DNA of 8,684 bases from an uncultured Collinsella sp. (lineage in GTDB: Bacteria; Actinomycetota; Coriobacteriia; Coriobacteriales; Coriobacteriaceae), in contig CAJJYO010000055.1 of assembly GCA_905197385.1 (NCBI GenBank), positions 1 through 8,684 on the forward strand. Reading direction: 5' to 3'. The position numbers were made by a program, and so were the translations under genes. This document shows positions 1 to 5,932 of the stretch, piece after piece. Within the stretch, counting starts at the first letter, position 1. Each line of letters begins with the position of its first letter. The notes beneath the pieces are model-generated. The model had not been told where the DNA came from. It worked only from the letters and a program-made list of their open reading frames with translations, and did not search any database.

Positions 1-47
1 GCGGGCGCCCCCGGTTATACAACCTCTTCGATAGGAGCTTTTCCCAC
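1..47 (+). promoter_or_regulatory. Leader and ribosome binding site of the rhamnose gene
   Basis: This short stretch holds no gene that I can support. AGGAG at 33-37 is a good Shine-Dalgarno sequence 10 bases before the ATG at 48, which fixes that start. An 8-base palindrome (GGGCGCCC, 3-10) lies at the edge but has no loop or T-tract and is probably chance. No convincing -35/-10 pair can be placed in the little sequence available, so the promoter of the unit is likely upstream of the window. Confidence 0.6.
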
Positions 48-1520
48 ATGGCAGACATCGCATTCGAGAAGGACCTCTCCGTCGCCGAGACCGGCATCGA
101 GGGCCTCAAGGTCGTCGACCTCGCCGTCCACGGCGACTCGCGCGGCTGGTTCAAGGAGAACTGGCAGCGCGCCAAGATGACCGCCCTGGGCATCCCGGAC
201 CTCAGGGTCGTCCAGAACAACATCTCCTACAACGACAGCCGCGGCGTCACCCGCGGCATCCACGCCGAGCCCTGGGACAAGTTCATCTCCGTCGCCCGCG
301 GCAGCGTCTTCGGCGCATGGGTGGACCTGCGCGAGGGAAGCGAGACCTTCGGCAAGGTGTTCACGACCGTTCTGGATCCCAGCAAGGCCATCTACGTCCC
401 GCGCGGCGTGGGCAACTCCTTCCAGGCCCTGGAGGACGGCACCGCCTACACCTACCTGGTGGACGCCCACTGGTCGCTGGAGCTCAAGAAGACCTACACC
501 TTCGTGAACCTCGCCGACCCGGAGCTCGCCATCGAGTGGCCGATCCCGCTCGATGAGGCCACCGTCTCCGAGGCCGACCTCAACCACCCGATGCTCAGGG
601 ACGTCGTCCCAATGGCGCCCAAGAGGACGCTCGTCACCGGCTGCAACGGCCAGCTGGGCCATGCTGTGCGCAGGCTGGCGGAGGAGCGCGGCGTCGCCAA
701 GGACTTCGACTTCTGCGACATCGACACCTTCGACATGTCAGACCCGGACGCCTACGCGCAGTACGACTGGTCGCTCTACGGCACCGTGATCAACTGCGGC
801 GCCTACACGGCCGTGGATAGGGCGGAGACCGCCGAGGGCCGCGCGACCGCCTGGAAGGCCAACGCGACCGGCCCCGCCCTCCTCGCCCGCACATGCTCTG
901 ATCACGGGATCACCCTCGTCCACGTGTCCAGCGACTACGTCTTCGACGGCACCGCCGAGGTGCATGACGAGGACGAGCCCCTCAGCCCGCTGTCCGTCTA
1001 CGGCCAGACCAAGGCCGCCGGCGACATCGCCGTGGCGGGGTGCCCGCGCCACTACATCATGCGCAGCTCCTGGGTCATCGGCGAGGGGCACAACTTCGTC
1101 AAGACCATGAAGGCGCTCTCAGACCGCGTCGCCGACCCCGAGGACAAGCTCACGCAGGTCACGGTCGTGGACGACCAGCTGGGACGCCTGACCTTCACGC
1201 GCGACATGGCGCGGGCCATCTTCCACGTGCTGGGGACGCACGCGCCCTACGGCACCTACGACTGCACCGGCTCCGGCGCCGTGAAGAGCTGGGCGGACAT
1301 CGCCCGCGCCGTCTTTGAGGCCGCCAACGGCAACGGCGACAGGGTCGTGCCGGTCAGCACCGCCGACTACTATTCGAACGCCGCGGGCCCCGTCGCCCCG
1401 CGCCCGGTCCACTCCGCGCTCGACCTGTCGAAACTCGAGGCCGTCGGCTTCCACATGCCCGACTGGGAGGAAGAGCTGGGGGAGTACCTGGATGCCTTGG
1501 ATTTGGGAGGTTCTTTCTAA
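48..1520 (+). CDS. rmlCD: Bifunctional dTDP-4-dehydrorhamnose 3,5-epimerase / dTDP-4-dehydrorhamnose reductase (RmlC-RmlD fusion)
   Basis: This 490-residue cytosolic enzyme should carry out the last two steps of dTDP-L-rhamnose synthesis: epimerisation at C3/C5, then NAD(P)H-dependent reduction at C4. Residues 1 to about 188 form an RmlC-like cupin. TRGIHAEPWDKF (68-79) supplies the expected His72 and Lys78, Tyr134/Tyr136 lie where the family's active-site Tyr is expected, and an SEAD stretch (174-177) resembles the end of RmlC domains. Residues about 192-490 are an RmlD-type extended short-chain dehydrogenase, with nucleotide-binding TGCNGQLG (197-204), NCGAYTAVDRAE (249-260), SSDYVFDG (294-301) and the catalytic YGQTK (Tyr318, Lys322). 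The total length is what two joined domains should give, with no internal stop or frameshift. The start is ATG behind AGGAG. Codon use is strongly G/C-ending, unlike all genes downstream. Such fusions are known in actinobacteria. The domain assignment is secure; activity of both halves is inferred. Confidence 0.95.
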   Translation: MADIAFEKDLSVAETGIEGLKVVDLAVHGDSRGWFKENWQRAKMTALGIPDLRVVQNNISYNDSRGVTRGIHAEPWDKFISVARGSVFGAWVDLREGSETFGKVFTTVLDPSKAIYVPRGVGNSFQALEDGTAYTYLVDAHWSLELKKTYTFVNLADPELAIEWPIPLDEATVSEADLNHPMLRDVVPMAPKRTLVTGCNGQLGHAVRRLAEERGVAKDFDFCDIDTFDMSDPDAYAQYDWSLYGTVINCGAYTAVDRAETAEGRATAWKANATGPALLARTCSDHGITLVHVSSDYVFDGTAEVHDEDEPLSPLSVYGQTKAAGDIAVAGCPRHYIMRSSWVIGEGHNFVKTMKALSDRVADPEDKLTQVTVVDDQLGRLTFTRDMARAIFHVLGTHAPYGTYDCTGSGAVKSWADIARAVFEAANGNGDRVVPVSTADYYSNAAGPVAPRPVHSALDLSKLEAVGFHMPDWEEELGEYLDALDLGGSF

Positions 1521-1524
1521 AGAT

Positions 1525-2526
1525 ATGATTTCTACAGCATCAAAAGCTGAAGCGCCTCTTGTTAGCATCGTCGTCCCCATCTTCAACGTGGGGCCGTTCG
1601 TGCTTCCCTGCATAAGGTCGCTGCTCTGTCAGACGTATCCAAATATTGAGATTCTTATCGTGGATGACGGCTGTACCGATGACACGGTTGAGTTGATTGC
1701 TAGCGTCGTCGGGGATGATTCACGCGTCGAGATTCTCCACAAGGAGAACGGCGGGCTCTCATCTGCCCGAAATTATGGCACTCGGCTTTGTCACGGTGAC
1801 TACTTGATGTATGTCGACGGAGACGATCTCATAGATCCGCGGGCCGTTGAGTTCATGCTCCAGGCGGCTTTGAGATACCATGTGTCGTTTGTCGCGGGGT
1901 CCTTTGCCAAGATGCCTCCTCTCGAGAGTTATGAAATGCGGAGTGAGCCTTTGTTCACGTTGGAGAGCGGCTGGGAGCATCTGAGGCGCCTTCTTCTGCT
2001 CGAAGGGGAGAGCGGGTCTGCCTGGGGCAAGTTGTTTTCCCGTTCTTTGATGCCCGACCTTGTGTTCCCCGAGGGTCAGCTTTTCGAGGATATGGGCGTG
2101 ACTTCCGCGATTTGCTCCCGTGTAGAGACCGTCGCTGTCACTGACGCCCCTTTCTATGCGTACGTGACGAGGCCCGGTTCCATCACAACGCTTAAGAAGC
2201 AAGGCCCTAAGCATGTGAGGGATATGGATGCTGCCATTGAGGCCGTGCGGCGGGTTGCCGAGGGAAATTTTGATGGCGAGTTCGAGTGCTTCCGAGCGTA
2301 TTGCATTCTGCGCGTTGCCATGCGGGTTGATCTCGATAGCTTTGCCGACAGGGCGGAGGGGCAGGCGTATTTGAGGCTTGCCCGCGACCTTGCGATGCGC
2401 GCCTCAAGGAACACCCTAGCTTCGCGCACCTGGAGACTGAGGTGCGCGCTTTTTGCGCTTTCCCCGAAGATGCATAACGCTTTCTATGCCCTTTATGCCG
2501 CGATTTCTGGCAAAGCAATCGGATAA
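1525..2526 (+). CDS. Family 2 glycosyltransferase (GT-A fold), first of three
   Basis: This 333-residue protein should transfer a sugar from a nucleotide donor to the lipid-linked repeat unit at the inner membrane face. The GT-A domain starts at about residue 11 with PLVSIVVPIFNVG (11-23). It continues with LIVDDGCTDD (44-53), GGLSSARNYG (76-85), the metal-binding VDGDD (97-101) and FPEGQLFEDM (181-190), where Glu188-Asp189 is the likely catalytic-base motif. The C-terminal part (about 285-333) is basic and amphipathic, suiting membrane attachment. The chosen ATG is 4 bases after the rhamnose gene stop, with GGGAGG at 1505-1510, a slightly long 14-base spacing. An in-frame ATG at 1492, behind GGGGGAG (1478-1484), would add 11 residues and overlap the upstream gene; it is a real alternative. 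Donor and acceptor cannot be read from sequence, and rhamnose is possible given the neighbour. GC content is clearly lower than upstream. Confidence 0.9.
   Translation: MISTASKAEAPLVSIVVPIFNVGPFVLPCIRSLLCQTYPNIEILIVDDGCTDDTVELIASVVGDDSRVEILHKENGGLSSARNYGTRLCHGDYLMYVDGDDLIDPRAVEFMLQAALRYHVSFVAGSFAKMPPLESYEMRSEPLFTLESGWEHLRRLLLLEGESGSAWGKLFSRSLMPDLVFPEGQLFEDMGVTSAICSRVETVAVTDAPFYAYVTRPGSITTLKKQGPKHVRDMDAAIEAVRRVAEGNFDGEFECFRAYCILRVAMRVDLDSFADRAEGQAYLRLARDLAMRASRNTLASRTWRLRCALFALSPKMHNAFYALYAAISGKAIG
2423..2454 (+). terminator. Intragenic terminator-like hairpin with T-tract
   Basis: CGCGCACCT (2423-2431) and AGGTGCGCG (2440-2448) are perfect reverse complements and form a 9-bp stem with seven G-C pairs. 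The loop is 8 bases (GGAGACTG). One C separates the stem from TTTTT at 2450-2454. This is the form of a Rho-independent terminator, but it lies inside the first glycosyltransferase gene, 72 bases before its stop codon ends, and encodes ordinary basic/hydrophobic residues near its C-terminus. The T-tract is short and then interrupted by GCGC, so full termination is doubtful; pausing, partial termination or an mRNA-processing site are possible. The structure is seen directly and its function is inference. Confidence 0.35.
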
Positions 2527-2531
2527 TCCCT

Positions 2532-2549
2532 ATGAACAAAGGTTTTTAA
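2532..2549 (+). other. Possible five-codon minicistron before the second glycosyltransferase
   Basis: ATG at 2532 opens a frame of five codons (MNKGF) ending in TAA at 2547-2549. This gap contains the only Shine-Dalgarno-like bases (AAAGG, 2538-2542) for the GTG start at 2551, and the frame runs straight up to that start. No good ribosome binding site precedes the minicistron itself, so it may be chance in an A/T-rich gap. Confidence 0.15.
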
Positions 2550-2550
2550 T

Positions 2551-3567
2551 GTGAGATTCTCGATAATCATTCCCGTTTATAACGTAGAGGAATATCTCGG
2601 ACAATGCTTGGACAGCATTGCACATCAGGATTATTCCGACTACGAGGTCGTCATCGTCGACGACGGCTCGACCGACGGCAGCGCGAGTATCTATGAGCGC
2701 TTCGCCGCGGAGGCGGATGTTCCCGTCCGCATAGTCAAACAGGAGAACAAGGGGTTGCTGCTTGCTCGCCGTGCCGGGATCAAAGCCGCCAACGGTGATT
2801 ATTATTGGCACGTCGACGGCGACGACGGTCTGGCGCCCAATGCAATGTGTGCGGTTTCCGGGATCATTGACGAACTGGATCCCGACGTCGTGTTGATCTG
2901 CCTTAGCGAATCTCCGACGTTCGGCTCTGTGCTCCCTGGGGGACTGCCCGGTGAACAGCGTTTCTATACCGGAGAAAGCCTTAACGATGTACGCTCTGCG
3001 TTCCTCGATGGATATATTCCTAATATGGTCACTAAAATCGCTCGAAGGTCTTGCGTCGATGCCGATTCAGATTACTCGCCTTATGGGAAGATGCAGCTTG
3101 GGGAAGATCAGCTGCAAAGCCTTTACATTCTCGATAATATGAAGAGCGCCGCATGCGTTCGCGAGCCCTTGTATTATTATCGTCCCAACGCAAGCAGCAT
3201 TACTGCCAATTATCGCGAAGGCCAGATTGCCCAGTACGCCATGGTCAAGGAAGCCGTCCATCGACAGGCCGTCGCGTGGGATTCGAAATGGCCGGGGAAT
3301 GGATTTGCTGAGACCGCTCTTGTCGGTTATCTGTCTAACGGTTTCTACGACATGCGCAAGAATGCTGATGGCAAGTGGTTTAAAAAGCAGTTCCAGGAGT
3401 TCAGGGATACATCGCTGTACGCGGAGGCCATCGGTCGATGCGGGGATTTGAGGCTTGAGCAGCGGATCTTCTTCACTTTGTTGGAAAAGAAAATGGATTA
3501 TCTTGCGTATGTGTGCCTGGTTGCCTGCCGCGCTGCTACTCCGCTGGCGAGGAGCTTGGCTCGATGA
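2551..3567 (+). CDS. Family 2 glycosyltransferase (GT-A fold), second of three
   Basis: This 338-residue protein is another GT-A enzyme expected to add one sugar to the repeat unit at the cytoplasmic face of the membrane. Motifs in order are FSIIIPVYNVEEYL (3-16), VVIVDDGSTDG (33-43), a donor-site stretch KGLLLARRAG (67-76), metal-binding HVDGDD (87-92) and LGEDQLQ (183-189), with Glu185-Asp186 as probable catalytic acid/base. The tail (about 305-338) is hydrophobic and basic, suggesting membrane association. The GTG start is forced: reading back in frame, a stop (TGA, 2533-2535) comes before any other usable start. The only Shine-Dalgarno is the weak AAAGG at 2538-2542, 8 bases away. The gene ends in an ATGA overlap with the polymerase gene, so their translation is probably coupled. 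It differs clearly in sequence from the other two glycosyltransferases, so it is not a recent duplicate. The sugar is unknown. Confidence 0.9.
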   Translation: MRFSIIIPVYNVEEYLGQCLDSIAHQDYSDYEVVIVDDGSTDGSASIYERFAAEADVPVRIVKQENKGLLLARRAGIKAANGDYYWHVDGDDGLAPNAMCAVSGIIDELDPDVVLICLSESPTFGSVLPGGLPGEQRFYTGESLNDVRSAFLDGYIPNMVTKIARRSCVDADSDYSPYGKMQLGEDQLQSLYILDNMKSAACVREPLYYYRPNASSITANYREGQIAQYAMVKEAVHRQAVAWDSKWPGNGFAETALVGYLSNGFYDMRKNADGKWFKKQFQEFRDTSLYAEAIGRCGDLRLEQRIFFTLLEKKMDYLAYVCLVACRAATPLARSLAR

Positions 3568-4832
3568 AGATCTTAACTATCAGTTCGGGAGGCATGCCGC
3601 AGAGGACCCTATCGATGGCGGGTAGGGGGAACGCGCTCGGCATGGTGTTCTTCCTTGGCGTATGCGCTATTGTTTCGCCCCTCCTCGCCGTTTTCCTCTC
3701 CCTTCTCGTCTTTACCGGGGCCCCTACAAAGAAGATGGCGGTTGCCTGCGCCCTTGGGGTTGGGTTTTCCGCTGCGCTTGTCGCCCATGGTATCGTTTAC
3801 AACCACCCTGTCGATATGACCCGATGGATGGTTGAATGCGGCTACTACGATGGCAGGAACATTCTCTCGATCGGAACCAGCCTGAACGAGGATCACAACG
3901 GCCTGCTCGTCTGGAACTTTCTGTGTTGGGTAACCGGGAATATCGGCGACCTCCGACTTCTCCAGTCGCTCGCCGCGTTTTTCGGTTACGGTCTCATCGC
4001 TTGGCTGATGATGGACAGGTGTGCCGAGGAGACGACAGATGCATGGGCTTTCCTCCCGCTCATGCTATTCATCTTTTTTGCCGTCCCGGCGCAGCCCCTG
4101 ATCGGTAACGTTCGCTCGGCTCTCGGCTGCGTGATTTGTGCGGTCGCGATATGTAAGAGGCGGTCTTACGGGTTCAGGGATTCTCTGCCGTCGCTCGTCC
4201 TGATCATCGTCGCATGCCTCATCCACAATTCTATGCTGCTCGTCTTGGTTTTGTTCCTAGTTCAGCCGATTCTCGAGCGTAACCCTGTCAGGAATTCGAT
4301 TATCTGCGTTGTCGCGGTCGTCACCATGATTTCCGTGGCTTCCGTACTTCTCGCGTCCCATTTGTTTGACGGGGTGCCTGTCATTACGAGCGTTCTGAAG
4401 AAGGCGAGTTTCTATACCATCGGCACGGAGTGGGATCAAGAGCAGGCGGACAACCTTCTCAGCAATCTGAGCCATGTGTTTTCGTTGCTGCTGCTCGGGG
4501 TCCTGCTGCTTAGGATCTACGCCACGAGACAGCATGATGGACGAACGGCGCTCGTTCTTGTTTTGACGATGTGCGTCATCGCGATGGAACTCACCCTCGT
4601 TAACGTCGGCAACCGCTTGAAGTTCATTCCGATCTTGATTGGCTCGACATATCTGCTTAACAACAAGGGAAGGGGCCATGCGGTTGATTCGCGATGGCCG
4701 ATTCTTGCCGATGCCGTTTTGATGTTGCTCGCTATTGCCGTCTGGTTGATCTCCATGGCAAGCTTCATCCCTTCATTCAACTATGTCGAGGTCATGAAGA
4801 GCGCCGTTTTCTATCCGCTTCTCCTTTTCTAG
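3564..4832 (+). CDS. wzy: EpsG/Wzy-like polysaccharide polymerase, multispanning membrane protein
   Basis: This 422-residue, very hydrophobic protein probably joins flipped repeat units into polymer on the outer face of the membrane. About ten or eleven hydrophobic segments can be seen, for example near 26-50, 57-79, 162-175, 183-197, 209-236, 245-265, 303-319, 328-347 and 381-402, with a hydrophilic part at about 80-130. Features resembling the EpsG group are DMTRW followed by an aromatic stretch (84-95), GNVRSALG (181-188) with Arg184 at the start of a membrane helix, CLIHNSML (218-225) and GNRLKFIP (349-356). Polymerases diverge strongly, so this rests on topology, these loose motifs and position between glycosyltransferase genes in a locus with a flippase. 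The start is ATG 3564 behind AGGAG at 3550-3554, overlapping the previous stop. A ligase of similar topology is the main alternative. The linkage formed is unknown. Confidence 0.8.
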   Translation: MKILTISSGGMPQRTLSMAGRGNALGMVFFLGVCAIVSPLLAVFLSLLVFTGAPTKKMAVACALGVGFSAALVAHGIVYNHPVDMTRWMVECGYYDGRNILSIGTSLNEDHNGLLVWNFLCWVTGNIGDLRLLQSLAAFFGYGLIAWLMMDRCAEETTDAWAFLPLMLFIFFAVPAQPLIGNVRSALGCVICAVAICKRRSYGFRDSLPSLVLIIVACLIHNSMLLVLVLFLVQPILERNPVRNSIICVVAVVTMISVASVLLASHLFDGVPVITSVLKKASFYTIGTEWDQEQADNLLSNLSHVFSLLLLGVLLLRIYATRQHDGRTALVLVLTMCVIAMELTLVNVGNRLKFIPILIGSTYLLNNKGRGHAVDSRWPILADAVLMLLAIAVWLISMASFIPSFNYVEVMKSAVFYPLLLF

Positions 4833-4843
4833 AGGTTAAATCC

Positions 4844-5908
4844 ATGTATCAAACTGTCACGGCGCCTCTAATCACGTTTGTTGTCCCCGCTTATAACGCC
4901 GTTTCTACCCTAGAGGCAGCCGTTCGCTCGCTTTCTGAGCAGACGTCCGACGATTGGGAGGCCATCATCGTCGATGACGGATCTGTTGACGGTACGGGTG
5001 AGATGGCCGATGCGCTCGCGCGGGGCGATGATCGCATTAAGGTTCTTCACCAGGGGAACGCCGGGGTCTCCGCTGCGCGCAATGCTGCTATCGCGGCCGC
5101 CAGTGGGGAATATCTCGCCTTCTTGGACGTCGATGACACCGTCGTTCCCAACTTCGTGGAGAAGGCGGGGTCCCTGCTGGGACGCAGGCCTGTCCGCCCC
5201 GATGTCGTCGCGCTTGCGTACCGTGCTCTTCCCCGAGGCACGGTCTTCGGGTACGGGCGGTTCCTCGGGAACGCATCGGAGTTCCTCGAGCTATCGCTCG
5301 GGAACAGATACGCCACTTTCCCCTGCTGGCTCTTCCTCGTTTCTGCTCGGCTCATCGCGGCGAGTGGGGTCCGGTTCACGGTCGGGAGGCGGACCGGCGA
5401 GGACCAGGAGTTCATCCTGAAGCTGCTCTGCTGCGCCTCTATTTGCGAATCTGTCGAAGACAGCGATGTCTACTATCTCTACCGCATGCCTTCCGGGGGC
5501 TCGGCCATGGGCCTTAACCTGGAGGGGCAGTTCGATTACCCCCGGGCTATGCGAGACGTTCTCTGCTTCGCCGCCAAGCCTGACGTAGGGATGTCTCCCG
5601 ATGGCTTGGAGGCAGTCGACCGACTGCTTACTGACAGGTTTGTAGGGGCCTGCGCCTACGCTGCGGAGACTGCGTTCTCCAACGGCGCTTCCGATTCTGA
5701 TGTCCTTTCCTGGTTGACAGATAGCCTGAAAGGATTTGATTGCCACGGGGCTCTTGAGAACGGCTGTTGCAGGAGCGAGAACCGGCGGTTTCTTCGCCTC
5801 TGGCTCGGCTGCAGCGGCATGATTCCGCTGTATATCCGCTTCGGTTTGTACATCCGGTCTATCGGCAGAACCATTAAGTACTGGATTTCACGCCGAGGCA
5901 CTCGTTAG
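4844..5908 (+). CDS. Family 2 glycosyltransferase (GT-A fold), third of three
   Basis: This 354-residue protein is predicted to transfer a sugar to the lipid-linked repeat unit. Visible motifs are PLITFVVPAYNAV (8-20), AIIVDDGSVDG (40-50), GNAGVSAARNAA (71-82), the metal-binding FLDVDD (93-98) and TGEDQEF (184-190), with Glu186-Asp187 as the likely catalytic pair. The central region (about 195-310) is rich in Cys (CC at 196-197 and 308-309, plus others), which is unusual beside the other two enzymes but shows no metal-site spacing that I recognise. The end (about 328-354) is a basic, aromatic tail with several Arg/Lys residues that could lie on the membrane. The ATG is preceded by AGAGG at 4831-4835 with 8-base spacing and follows the polymerase stop by 11 bases. 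In-frame ATGs further upstream would overlap the polymerase gene and add sequence with no glycosyltransferase character. Specificity is unknown. Confidence 0.9.
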   Translation: MYQTVTAPLITFVVPAYNAVSTLEAAVRSLSEQTSDDWEAIIVDDGSVDGTGEMADALARGDDRIKVLHQGNAGVSAARNAAIAAASGEYLAFLDVDDTVVPNFVEKAGSLLGRRPVRPDVVALAYRALPRGTVFGYGRFLGNASEFLELSLGNRYATFPCWLFLVSARLIAASGVRFTVGRRTGEDQEFILKLLCCASICESVEDSDVYYLYRMPSGGSAMGLNLEGQFDYPRAMRDVLCFAAKPDVGMSPDGLEAVDRLLTDRFVGACAYAAETAFSNGASDSDVLSWLTDSLKGFDCHGALENGCCRSENRRFLRLWLGCSGMIPLYIRFGLYIRSIGRTIKYWISRRGTR

Positions 5909-5920
5909 TTATCTTTGATT

Positions 5921-5932
5921 GGAGTTTCATTG
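5921..5932 (+). promoter_or_regulatory. Ribosome binding site and TTG start of the pyruvyl transferase gene
   Basis: GGAG at 5921-5924 stands 5 bases before TTG at 5930-5932. No in-frame ATG or GTG is placed to give a complete enzyme. Another in-frame TTG at 5915 lies upstream of GGAG and so could not use it. The conserved fold begins a few residues after 5930 (QIYILSIFDPTNYGN), which supports the later TTG. A TTG start usually lowers translation, so this protein may be made at a lower level than its neighbours. Confidence 0.65.

Noticed and set aside
15..662. 215-codon minus-strand open frame opposite the epimerase domain
   Set aside because: It is a Gly/Ala/Val/Asp-rich low-information translation typical of the complement of a G/C-ending codon gene, and no domain is visible.
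1497..1529. Possible promoter (TTGGAT and TATGAT) at the junction before the first glycosyltransferase
   Set aside because: The two boxes are 21 bases apart, well over the usual 16-18, there is no extended -10, and the -10-like box overlaps the start codon.
3564..3593. Polymerase N-terminus MKILTISSGG resembling the start of some family-4 glycosyltransferases
   Set aside because: The rest of the protein is a run of hydrophobic helices with no glycosyltransferase domain. The likeness is limited to ten residues and is probably chance.
4041..4079. Hairpin GCATGGGC / GCTCATGC followed by TTTTTT inside the polymerase gene
   Set aside because: The stem has a wobble pair, and the T-tract begins 8 bases after the stem ends, too far for an intrinsic terminator. 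It is probably a chance feature of membrane-protein coding sequence.
1660..4990. Similar DNA (ATCGT-GA-GACGG type) repeated in the three glycosyltransferase genes near 1659, 2651 and 4967
   Set aside because: The match is limited to codons for the shared IVDDG motif of family-2 enzymes. Surrounding sequence diverges, so it is not a recombination or mobile repeat.
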